Positions 9,257 through 21,127 of a stretch of DNA of 64,000 bases are shown piece after piece (position 1 is the stretch's first letter; each line of letters starts with the position of its first letter). Source of the DNA: Clavelina lepadiformis (lineage: Eukaryota; Chordata; Ascidiacea; Aplousobranchia; Clavelinidae); contig NC_135241.1 of NCBI RefSeq assembly GCF_947623445.1, positions 17,114,501 to 17,178,500 on the forward strand. Direction: 5' to 3'. A program made the position numbers and the translations under genes. The notes beneath the pieces were generated by a model. It ran no database searches. It was not told the origin of the DNA and saw only the letters and a list, made by a program, of their open reading frames with translations.

Positions 9257-12200
9257 ATGCCATTGTTGGGAAAGAAAATCTTTGATTCTGGCATTCCATC
9301 ACCAAAGGATGTTGGATCATCAGACGAATATGTAATTGGCCATAGCAAGGAGGTTTTTCATTCGGAAACGTATCCTTTTAATTGATGAACAACCTACAAA
9401 TCACTGAAATATTTTTACTGTGCAGGGCAAAATACAACTGATATATATATGTAATGAACTATATCACCTATTAGAATGTTGAAGCTGTTCTTTAATGGAA
9501 ACGGAGTACGTGTAGTTCGACACATACTTAAATTCTAGGCCTAATGAATTTAGTAGCTTCAAGGAAGGGCCGATAATGTATTTAAACATACATAAGCTGT
9601 ACATATATCTTTGGTTAACTATTATCCTTGACTATATTAAAATTAGTGAATACAAAGACAGGCTAAGCTTATATGAGAAGCAAATCTGGACATGTCAATG
9701 CACTGGACATGCCAGTCTTACGCACAAGGAAGCTACATTGTCTGAAAGGGCATGCAGAGAACGGTGAGTTTTAGATTAAGGTTGCACCAATAAGCAAATT
9801 GGCTGATTAGTTATTGAACGATGTATGAAACGATGCCGATTATTATTTAATCTTTAATTATATCTGTTGTAGAATAGTAGCCACTTTGAACAGTAGGCGG
9901 TTTCTGTTGAAGGTTTTCATGTGACAACAAGTAGGCTAGACACTTGAATTAATGGATATAAGTGTAATTGTGCATATAACCATTAGTCCATTATCAATAC
10001 ATTTTCCAAACATCTTCATGTGATGATACTGCAAACTATATTTGTGTGCAGTTTGATGAAAACTTTTCTATTTTGCCATTTCTATTAGTAACTGATAATT
10101 GAAAAAAATCTTATAAATTGGCCAAAAAACTAATAGATACTGATTAATTGTTCTTAACTTTGTTTAGATTGCATGCATGACAATTTGGCTTCCGTATATT
10201 TGCATTATTTTCAGAAGATATGTTTCAGTTTTGTGATGAGAACATGCATTTTTTCTTAGGTTGTCAAGAACCTTCCCACAAGTTTGGGAGGAATCTATCT
10301 TGATGTTGGTCCATCACTCCTTTTCTCCACTTGATAATATAGTGGGGCAAGCCCATTACACGTTAATGACTAAATTTGTTCCAAATGAAAAAGTGTTATT
10401 TACAGTGGTAGGTTTTAGTTTATGGTTTGAGTTACATATAAAGAATATTTTCTGCTAATCTGTTTCTTGTTGTTTATGAGACAAATGGTTGTAATTGTTT
10501 TGCTGCATAACCTCCTAATGTTATAGGCAAAGCACGGTAAATCGTTTGATGCCACAATTGTTCACGGTTATGAAGAAGATACCAGCAGTAGTGAGTCTTC
10601 TAATGAAAAGAACGATGATGAGAGTTCGTTCAAAGATATTGCTGGCTCATCAACACCATCAATATCACCATCTAGTGACAAAGAAAATAAAGGGAGACAG
10701 ACTCTCATCACAGACATATTCAAATCTGGTAATATGGCATCACTGGACTGTCCATGATTATTGTGTTGTGAAACTTTGCCAGTTGAAACGAAATGTAAAG
10801 ATAATCAGTCATATTTTACATGAAACCAGCCTCATTCAGGAATTATGCTTCACGGCATTACACAATCCTTGATGAAAGTAGAGTTACTTACTAGCTTCCA
10901 TTTCGTTTAAACAAAATTCCAGTTGATTCAAAAGCAACTTTGTCGAACACAACAAAATAGCTGCAGATGAATTCATATATGGCCCACTATATACTAAGAC
11001 AGGGATGTCCAACCTGCGGCCCGCCTGAGATTTTTGTGCGGCCCGTTAGTCATTTTCACTCCAAAAATATGTACTTTATGTACCCATTTTTCTTGAAATT
11101 TAATAGGTTCTGCGGCCCATTGAATTATTTCAAGTGACAATGCGGCCCACTATAATAAAAGGTTGGACATCCCTGTACTAAGACTTCAGAAGTAGGGTTA
11201 GTTTGGATATCAATAATACTGTATTTACTGTCCGGATAACTTATTTATCTGGATATTTCTGTTTTAGCTAACCGGATAATAAACGATAAGCAAAAAGCAA
11301 TGTTTATCCTAATTGCTAGTAAAATATCAATTGTTGTTGTCAATTGTAAAAAGGTTTTAATTGTGACATAGTTTTTTATAAAAAAAAACACCCAAGCGTA
11401 TGTGTCTAATATTTTACAAATTCTCAATGTTTATTTACTATTTTTGTGTTTTATAATTTATTTTTAACTTTAGTAAATTCAGCAGCATTCAATCGATCTC
11501 AAACTGCTTTCTTTAGAAACCCACTCAGTACCCCCTTGTAATGCTTCTATACTAAAGTGTAAATGCCTTGAGGATAACTTATAATTCAACTTGCACATTT
11601 CAATCGATTTGTATATTGTTTGTGACATAATAGAACAAGTTCTTTTAACATTTAACGTCTTGTAGAGAATAGAAGACAAACATCTGTTAATTAAGGTTTT
11701 AATTAAGTTGAACATGGAGTCAAACTCCACTCCTGTTCTGCTAGGCTGCCCGTTTCTAAAAACAAAGAAGATCAAAATTTCTAAAACAGCATAAAAACCC
11801 ACTAATAACATTATACATTTCATATCCAGTAAATTGACAAAATTTTATCCGGATTTCAGATAGTTAAAATTGCTTCGGACAGTCCAACCCTATAATTAGC
11901 AAAAAGGCATTGATTAAATTATTACTATATGGCCATTATTATTTATCAGCTATGAATTTTCTTCAGAAAGCATGGTATTCATTGGCCCTTTTCCATATGG
12001 GTTTCCTTTATTTATATCAAGTCTGCATGCATTGGGAATATTTTAGATCAGGTTGAACTGTTTCAGTGGGTTAGATATCATGCTAGAATATGTTATGAAC
12101 CTAAATATTTACTTCCAATAAAAATCAGAATGTTTTCATATAAAGTTATTTTGATTTTAGTATGTGTACAGTAAAGAGGAAGTATTACTCTGCCATGTTT

Positions 12201-15200
12201 ATTACATGCATTAGAGATCGACCGATGTTTTTTTTTCAGGGCCGATACCGATTAAATTATTTAGTAGTCAAAGAAGCCGATATTAATTTGTAGTAAAATG
12301 GAAAATATTGACGTCAACGTTTTGAACTCTAACACTTAATTTTTTTGAAATACTTTTATAACAACAGCTTCAAACAGCTTGTGTTTCAAAAGCATGTGGT
12401 GCAAACAAAATCTTACCCGAACAACACATAACAGTAAACAAAAACAATTTTGAAGTTAAACAGTTATGCATACAAAATTTTCACTGCTGATTGACTGTCT
12501 ATGCCTGCCTTCGCTCTGTGTATAACCAGAATAACGTTAGAGACAGGGAAGTACTGTTCCTGGAGCGATCCATATTACCGGTTTTTTAAGTAATCTGACA
12601 TAGGCCGCCAGATTAAAAAAGGCCGATATCAATATGCGTCAAAACGTGAAATATCTGTGCTGATAGTCGGCCATGGCCGAAATTATAGTCAGTCGATCCC
12701 TAACCTGCATGCATTTAAAATGCAGATACACTGTGTATGACTTCGTCTTTTAATGTGCTGTTATATATTTGCTTTAGATAACAGAAGATCTCCAAGAAGT
12801 ACCACATCACAATTGGGCATTATAGATTGCGCAGCTTCAAAAGGAAAACGATTAAAGTTGCTTCCAGCCAAATACGATATTCTTCTTGTCAATGAAAACA
12901 AGGTGTGTTTTTGTCAAATTTGTATTGCTTTTGTAGATGGAACTGTGTATATATATATATACAGTCAGACCTCGTTAATCCGGACCACTTTGTTTCGTCA
13001 TAAAATGTTGGGCTAGCGGGGTATCCGGATTATTAGAAAGCGAAAAATCAATCAATGTTGCAAATGTAGCACCGTGTTCAAAAAGCAGTATGCACCTTAC
13101 TCCAATTCAAACTATGCGTATGCGTACATAATTAATTGGCTATTGTGTTCGTCAACAAACTACTGTATGTAGGACAATCGTGAATCATTTTCTCTTCACT
13201 CTTAATAATCCGGTTTATCGGATTTTATTGCTATATATTTAGCACATTTGTTCCAAAGCTTTTGTGTCGGAGTCGGACAGCGGGGTTTCTGGATTAAAGG
13301 GGTAAAATGCATAGGAAGAAATCCGTTCCCGGCAGTTTTGTCTCGAATAATGGGGATTCCAGTTGTTCGGATTAACGAGGTCTCACTGTTTATATATCCA
13401 TAACAGAACATAGGAGCATGTTGTTGAGAATTATAACTGAACTTAGGCAGACAAACCAAGTCTTAGCTTTAGGGTTTGTTTTGCTAGTAACAGAATAATT
13501 TTATTACTGGAAAAAGTTCAAAATGATTTGATTAATTCCAATATTTACAATAACATGATAATGTCACATATCTTTTCTATAGTTAGTTCAATATGCTGAT
13601 TGGTTTGATTTAAGTACTGGCATAATTATGATTTTCATCTAGCTGTGGTACTATTTAATTGATAGAATTAGTATAAGCGCATGTTGAAATAATCATTCTT
13701 GGTAGCAATAAGCTTACATGCCACTTCATGAAATAATTTTTTTGTTTTTATCGGGAAGCTTACCACATATGATACTTATTTGTGTTTGTTAATAAAGTTA
13801 ACTTTTCTTTATGATAAAAATAAAGCCACCTTTTAATACTAGAAAATAAAAAACTCAAGAAATTTTGATCAAAGTTGATTATAATATTGTTGCCTTAGAT
13901 TGTTAGCAAAGTTCCAAGTGAGCACTTGACTCGTATGCAGAAGCCACCTAATAGAGAACAAATACGGTTATTTATACGTGCTAATGCTGTGAGGCCTTAT
14001 GCTAACAAAGAGAAATTACCGTGGATCGTGGATGAAGATATGGTTTGTATACGAATACAGCAATCATTCATTGTTAATATATTGTTTTCAAAATGTACTT
14101 TTCCTAACATTTGATTTAGTACATTATGTATAAAGTAAATTTTGTCACCTTAACTGCTTGATAAGTGATTGCTAACCTATGTCATAGAGATCTTTTGCTA
14201 CATGATTTATTGTACTGTTTATTTTTCACCTTCATCTTTGCCCAGCGATTCCAGCCATTATAGCTATATAGCATAATAAAACACATGATCATGAACAATT
14301 ATTGATAATGAAAATAATCTAAACAGTATATATATATACCTTTTCAGGTGTTTCGGTATACACTTAAGCCTCATATTTCTCCTGAAGAGGAAAAACGGAT
14401 GGTTCAAGGAGCTACAATCACTGCTAAACAATATGTAAAAGAGTTAAATAAACCATCAGTGAATCCTCATTCACTTATGAATGGTCATGGTCCTTCAAAT
14501 GGAGACTGTGAAAAGAGTGACAAAAATGAAACTGAAAATGAACCTATATTAATTGAAGATAAATCTTCCTCTCCATCCTCACCTGCTTCCAAACTTGCTC
14601 CCATATTTAGTGCTAAAAAACGAAAATTGACTGCTGGCTCTCCGGAGGCTGAAGACAATAAACGCATTAAATCGGATTTGGTTAAAACACCTGCTGACTC
14701 CATTAGCGGTCAAAAACAATTATCCAAGAAAAATAAACTGTCTGGAATGGAAATGTTTATGAAAAAATATGGTAGCCCAAGCAGCAGTGTTAAAAATAAC
14801 AACCAAGAGAAGCAAAGTCATAAATCACCTAAAGATATTTCAAAAAAAAAGACAACTAAAAGAAAGTCTTTAACCATTACAGACCCTAAGGCTTCTAAAA
14901 AGAAAAATGCTTCTTCACCGCAAAAATTAGTGCTGAAGAAACAGGAGAGACCTGGTTCTTCTCGAAAGAACTCCAGTCCGAAGAAGAAGAAACAGGCTAC
15001 TTTGTTGGAATTAACGAAAAAGGGAAGCATCAAGGTCATGGCGTCACCCTCCCTGAAGCGTTCTGAGTCAGCAAAACCTCGTAAACCAAGGCAGCCATTA
15101 ATTGTTTTGCAGCTTTTATCTTTGAAGAAAGAGAAGAAATTTCGACCGCACAAATACAAAATGACTGTAACAGCGTAAGTATTTTTTAAGCTAGAATTTT

Positions 15201-18200
15201 GTCAAAACCTGCAAAACTAACAGGTTTTTTCTCTGTATACATACCACTCGGTCATTATGTGTTTTAAAGGAGCAATTGTGCTGAAATTTCTTTAGTAACC
15301 TCATGCTCATATGTTCTTTTAATTTTGGTCGTCAGCATTAGTGAAACGTATTGACACAAAAGTGTTTCGTTAGACGATTTTGAGAAAGTATCCAAATTAT
15401 GTATTGTTCATTGCAATATAAGCTCAATAAAGGAAGTAAGTTTAGTATTTAATGCCTCATACATGATCCAATGGAATAAAATGTTCATTGAATGTCTATT
15501 TTAAAATGATCTTTCTTGAAATTGTGTTTTCAGGGCCTGCAAGATGCTAACTGACAAACAACGTGATAGCCTTCCTGACGAAGTTCGTGACGATATTTTG
15601 AAAAAATATGAATTGGAAGAAAAAAAGAAAAAATTCCAAGCAATGTCGCAGGAAGAAAAACGTGCCTTCTTAGCAGAGCAGAGAAAAGCTAAGCGAGAAG
15701 CTTTAGGGGTATCTGGGCAGACTAGAAAACAAGAAAAGTTTGAAGATCTGCATTTGGATAGAACTGGAAGTGCAAAGTGAATACCATAAGGCACCACATA
15801 TTTCTCTACGTTTATAAAGTCCTCAAACTGATAAGAATTCATGCTATGTGTTTAAGGAGTTGAAGAATTTTAACTGCTTGAAAGTAGTATTTTTCAATTA
15901 TAAATTTAATGTATTGTACTGTACTAATCACATAAATGTCTTGTACCACTCATACTTTTCAATTTTGTATCAACAATTTCATCATTGACAAGCTTTTATT
16001 TGTTATTGTATCATTATTTTTGTGCTTGCAGGCGCCTTCCCGACGTTGATTTGGTTGTGCTGCCAGAAAACTTACCAAATACTACATTCGGCGATATCGC
16101 CATGTTATGCGAGTTTTTGCATTCCTATCATATGTTGCTGTCTCCAAAAGATGGTTCTTTTCATAAACAGTTTAATATTCGCAGCATTACAGAAGCTGTT
16201 ACTGCTGGCAGAAACGGGTATTACTTTAGTGGAAATTTTTATTTCTTTGTATCTGCAAAACATTTACAGTAGGTTCGTAATCATGAACCGCAGATTGTGT
16301 AATTTGTCTTTATGGATTCTTAAATCCAACATTTATCAAACCATGTATATTTTACACCTACCGTTCAATATTTTATAGTATTATTTGTAATGCTTTTATT
16401 TTAGATTTGGCTTGACTAGAAAAATTCTTGTTCTTCTTTTGCAAACTTTACTGGCTGATGACATTGCTAGAGACTACACAGAAGTGGAATATCACTTAAA
16501 CCAGGTGAAAAATTAAAACTCAACTCCGTGAAATCATCTGTGAAATACCTACAAGTTTATACACTAAGAGGGGGGCATTAAGCGTAAAGCTGAGAGGTGA
16601 AGATAACACTTGAACTGTGAAGAGAAGATACTGGTTTTACATCACCCTAAAGGTGATGGCTGTAAGAAAAGGTGGCACTGCAATCTTTTCTGTTAAATAG
16701 ATTCTTGTAACTCCTGAAATGTCTTGTGAAATGACAAGGATATGCCTCCGACAGCATGATGAAGAACCTGATGATGTGAAGAGTGAATCCAGCTCTAATG
16801 CTGACAATGTTGATACTGGACTATCAGATTCTGTAAGTTGGAAGTGAATATGTTGTACATTGAACAAGAACCTCAACACCAGAGCTAATAACTTTCATTT
16901 TTACAGACCTCAAGAAGACTTTTTGAACTGGAATTGTATGAGATGAATCCTGCCGAGCAAGTCGAGGTTCTCTCTACTTTGGCATATCGAGTCATGAATA
17001 CATACGCTGTTCAGCTTCACATGGAAGACACCATGACTAAAGCCACCACTCTGTGGAACAAAGTTGTTCAACGCAAAAAGGAAAAAAAGCAGGAAATGAA
17101 AGAGAAGGGTATAGTGGAGGTCGGTGGATTTGTCGTGAAAAGCTATGCAGTTAGAATATATCAAGCACATTTGCAACAAGCTGTTGTTTGAAATTGCAGC
17201 TGTAGTCTTTGCCCTGTGCCCTCTGCCACAGATACTTTTATTAGAAATAATTATTATGTGTAAATCTCTTTGGAAACTTGAAAATGATTGTAACGTTTAG
17301 TCACCAAAGAAGAGAGGACCGAAACCCAAGGAATCTGAGCATAATGGTACACATGAGGAAGGAAGTCTGAATGGAAGTAAGGTGGAAGAAACTGAAGAAA
17401 TGCTCAATGATATTGACCTTGTCAGCAGGTTGTATGAAAGAAGTTGTTTACTTTTGAAATAGCAGGTTATTACCATAATTTAAATGTTTTTGTTCAAATG
17501 TTTTAGTGATCAATTGATTATAACTAATAATATTTTTTGTCATGTTCGTAACAACCAGGGTGAAAAGAAGGAAAATGTTATCAGAGCAACACCGCAAAGA
17601 GGAGGAGGAACGCAAGCGGAAACTCCGAGAAGAGCAAGATAAGTTGGCAGCGGAGCAACGTAATCGCCAAGAAATGGAGAAGGCAGACAAACAGCTTGTA
17701 GAAACAAGGATGTTGGCACGCCACGTGCGCCGCCGAATTCCACTCGGCACTGACCGCAATCATAGCAGGTAATTTACTTAAGTAAGGGTCTCATAGTCTT
17801 CTTCGAGTCTATGTCTTGATGTTGCATAGTATATATCTAGAATTAGCATGAACATTGAACATGGATCTAAACCTAAAAAGGATTTCAAATTTTTTACTTG
17901 GTTGTTGAAGCTAGCTTTGCTAGTTGGTGCATTGTCAATGTAAGAAATTTTGATTTTCAGATATTGGTTATTTTGTGATGGTGTTCCAGGCCTTTATGTC
18001 GAAAAGGGTTGGGTGAATGATTATGTCGATTATACAACAAAGCCTGGAGTTGAGCAAGAACCACCCTTGTCACCACTTAAATCACCGTCATCCTTTCATA
18101 AAAATTTGGACCGATGTAATATATACACTTATACAGCATTTGAACCTTAAAGTATTCGTAATTCATGTTCCTAAATTTTTCGCAATTTCATGTTAAACTG

Positions 18201-21127
18201 CATGAAACAAAATAGAAGTACAATGCAGAGATCCGTTTTGGGATATTTACCCAACCACATATGACTTTACTTACATATTCCAATGTGGGATAATAGAGTA
18301 CCATTGCATCTTATTGTTATTTATATTCTTGTTCAGTCTTTGAAGAAAAATCAAATCCGGCAAAGTTGCCAAGCAATCCGAGAAAAGTATCCATCTCATC
18401 TGATGAGGAAGACAATCTTCCGCTTTCACAACTCAGCACTCCTACAAAGAAGAAACGTAAGATATTTTTATAAGACAAACGGGTTGTTTTATCTTTCCAC
18501 AGCTTGAAAAAAAAATTGTTTTCTGCAAAGTGATACTCAAAACACAATGCTATCACTACTGCGTGCGATCCAAAATGCAATCATGAAATATATCTACTAC
18601 AAACAATTTACGTTTTGCAGCAAGATTTCGAAAATCTAAAGATGAAGCGACCTGGCCTAGACCGGGGCAAAACCTGTGGCTCTCCGTTGACTCCAAGGAA
18701 CTTCTTGATTTATTGATGGCCAATCTTTGTAAAAATGGTGTCCGTGAATCCAAACTACTTCATAATTTGGAGAAAAATTACGATAGCATTATTAAGTAAT
18801 AACATAATTGAAACCTAAATTTCTGAAACTTATGTTCGTGAATTAACTTTTAAATAGAAATTGAATTTAAGAATCGAGTTAACCTGAAATTTCAAATTGG
18901 TATGCCGTTATTTTTAAGCGATGTTGTTTTCTTCATGTGACATTCAGATTTGAGAACCTCAAATGCTCTTGAGTGAAAAGTAAAAATATTTTTGTAGGTC
19001 GATAAACAAGAAAACAGCATTATTTCAGCACGTTGTGGAACCACCGACGCGTCGCATAGCTCTGCCATCTGACGGTGACGAATTGCATAGAGCTATGGCC
19101 GTAAAACATATGCAAGCGTTAGTTCGTGAAGCTTGTCGCGGTGGTCTTGCCAATCTACCCGAGCCAGATATATTCGAACAACGCATTGCAGTTCTTGAAA
19201 GCGTTTCTGAGTTTTGTTCTGCACTTCTAGAAATACATGCGGCTATTCCACCCAAGTACGTAGCACTGTGTATTTTCTTACTGTCGCGCCGTTTACTACC
19301 TGACATGTTGAGAATTTTCTAGCATTACGCTTGCATGTACATTGAGTTATTTTTTTCGCTTGTGAACCTAAATGCATTGATTTGTTATCTTCATGTCGAG
19401 CTGTTTTAAAGGTTCTTGAAATACTATATGACCGGTGTGTCGGATAAAAAGAAAAAAGGAGCCGAACAGGTTGAACCAGATACATCCGACAGAGAAAAGG
19501 TATAGCGGATTGCCCAGCGATCTTGACGTTTGCATTTAGTAATCGGTCACTTCCACATGGCGGGCTGTAACTGGATAAAACATGTTTTTCTTTCATCGTT
19601 TGCCTATCACACTTATAACAGGCTAACATATAAAATTTTCATTACCTACCTATAAAGATATTAACAACTCCATTGCGTGGATAGGTGAAGGCTGAGCGTC
19701 GTGTTACGAAGTGGAGAAAGGCCGTTGAGGAGACGACGTTGTATTCGAGATTTTGTCTGCTTCATTCCATTCTCCACGACTCGATAAAATGGGAGTTGTA
19801 TCACTACCGGCGACCGTGAGTATTTCTGAAAATTGTAACGAAACAGCGCGTTTCTGTGCGCAAAACTGCGTCATGTTGGTTGTACTGTATTACAGTTACC
19901 ACCACGCCTTATTTCTATTAAGCTTGATATTGTATTAGATACATTTTTCGTAGAAATTCCCGTAGGACTGCATCTCGTAATAAGAACTATACTGATATGA
20001 ACGACGGAATAGATGAAGAAGGTTGGGTTTGGTTTCGTTACAATAACAGTTTGTGTCTTATTTTATCATTACCGTTGGTAAATTTTTTTTTGATCGATAA
20101 CTAGAAGAAGAGGAGGAGGATGAGGAAGAAATAGAGGAAGTGGAAGAAGATGAAAATGCGTGCAGGAGATCCTCCAGACTTCGACATCGACGCAGAGTGA
20201 AGCCAGATCAGCAGGAAGGTAATTCAATCAAGTCAGTTTAATTAGGTCTCCTATCTCTTCAATAAGTTTAGTAAAACGAACAATTCTGTTCTCATTAATT
20301 TATTATCATCATATTGCTTATTCCAGGTTTTCCGGAACGACGATCTCGAAGGAGGGCAGTATATAGAGATGAAGGTTCAGACCCAGATAATGATGGAGAG
20401 GAAGAAGATGCCGAAGCCTCTGAAGAGGATTCAGAACTTTCAGGAGATGATGATGAAGAACAAGAAAATTCAAGTGAGCAAGGTGAAAGTGAAAAAGAAC
20501 AGGAAGAAGAAATTGACGAGCCTGCCATCTGCCGAAGCATCATCGAAAAACTCTTGAAATACCAATATTCTGAAATATTCAGGTAAATAAGTTGATTTTT
20601 GCCGCGGTATTAGATTGAATAGTAATTGGGTAATGAATGCTGCAAGCAGTGGTTTGACACGACTGCAGAATATGATACTGCTGTCAGTAGTTAACGAAGT
20701 GTGCACCGTTGACAGACGACGTCACCCGGTTGTTATTAAAATAGTGTCCTTATGTCTGTACTCGTTTGATGCCAAGTCAACTCTTTTAAACAGGGAGCCT
20801 GTGGTCGCCGAAGATGTGCCCGATTACTATGACATCATCACCAAGCCGATTTGTTTGAATGACATTTGCAACAAAATAGACGGCGACCGTGGAAACCAGG
20901 GTGTGTCTACGCGACGGGCATCGACCACTTTCTATAACTTTGATGACCTGATGGATGACTTTAAACTGCTGCTCGATAACGCGGCCCTTTACAACACCGA
21001 AGACTCTTTCGCCATGAAACAGGCACATAAGTTGGAACAGGCTTTTGTCCGACTCTGTCGGGATAACTTTTGCGAGCCGGAACAGCATCGCGTCTTGCGT
21101 AGCTTGTTTGTGCGTGTACCCAGGTGA
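9257..21127 (+). CDS. BAZ1B: BAZ1B (WSTF) chromatin-remodelling subunit lacking the PHD finger
   Basis: Orthologue of WSTF, which joins SMARCA5 in the WICH remodeller; human WSTF also phosphorylates H2A.X Tyr142. Exons: 9257-9369, 9647-9763, 10260-10407, 10527-10728, 12778-12902, 13899-14042, 14348-15174, 15534-15776, 16032-16217, 16405-16504, 16701-16832, 16907-17119, 17301-17428, 17559-17768, 17961-18115, 18337-18456, 18621-18795, 18998-19255, 19412-19499, 19685-19815, 19954-20021, 20105-20218, 20327-20582, 20794-21127; all phases join, 4587 nt, 1528 aa (human 1483). Start MPLLGKK is the WAC start; WAC continues with IWTCQCTG and LTHKEA. Exon 6 has PPNREQIRLFIRANAV. DDT (about 655-700): LPNTTFGDIAMLCEFL. 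WSTF-type RRIPLGTDRNHSRYWLF near 950-970. Bromodomain near 1395-1500: VPDYYDIITKP and the acetyl-lysine asparagine in LYNTED. No PHD finger lies between KWELYHYRRP and NSRRTASRNKNY. The exon 12 donor (GTCGGT) is weak. Confidence 0.93.
11000..11175. mobile_element. hAT-type MITE, copy 2, in BAZ1B intron 4
   Basis: 176 bp, differing from the copy at 6801-6976 at only about six positions by eye. It is flanked by a perfect 8-bp duplication TACTAAGA (10992-10999 and 11176-11183). The same family thus inserted on either side of the BAZ1B start within about 4 kb, and recently. Confidence 0.93.
11226..11890. mobile_element. Possible inverted-repeat element with a 114-codon ORF, BAZ1B intron 4
   Basis: ACTGTCCGGATAA near 11228 and its imperfect inverse (reverse complement ACTGTCCGAAG) near 11885 bracket about 660 bp. 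A 114-codon minus-strand frame (11479-11823) lies inside but resembles no transposase I can name. Terminal matches are short, so the element is only suggested. Confidence 0.25.
12212..12702. mobile_element. hAT-like element, 491 bp, BAZ1B intron 4
   Basis: The ends are TAGAGATCGACCGATG and, reverse-complemented at the right, TAGGGATCGACTGACT. The flanks ACATGCAT (12204-12211) and ACCTGCAT (12703-12710) match at 7 of 8 positions, giving an 8-bp target-site duplication. Internal GGCCGATA motifs near both ends are typical of a widespread animal non-autonomous family. No coding capacity. Confidence 0.75.
12962..13388. mobile_element. Tigger/pogo-like MITE, BAZ1B intron 5
   Basis: A 427-bp element with 24-bp terminal inverted repeats (CAGTCAGACCTCGTTAATCC at the left, the inverse CAGTGAGACCTCGTTAATCC at the right). 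Further GGATTATTA/GGATTAAAG phrases occur inside. The CAG...CCTCGTTAATCCG end is characteristic of Tigger-type Tc1/mariner elements. Flanks are TA-rich (TATATATATA before, TTTATATAT after), though the TA duplication is not clean. It lies 60 bp after BAZ1B exon 5. Confidence 0.8.

Noticed and set aside
14485-15159. Long minus-strand frames opposite BAZ1B exon 7
   Set aside because: They are antisense shadows of a Lys/Ser-rich coding exon; the plus strand has homology, splice sites and matching phases.
19816-19953. Cys-rich reading (NCNETARFCAQNC) in BAZ1B intron 20 as a hidden PHD exon
   Set aside because: It is out of frame with exon 20, its cysteine spacing does not fit C4HC3, and good GT and AG sites excise it.
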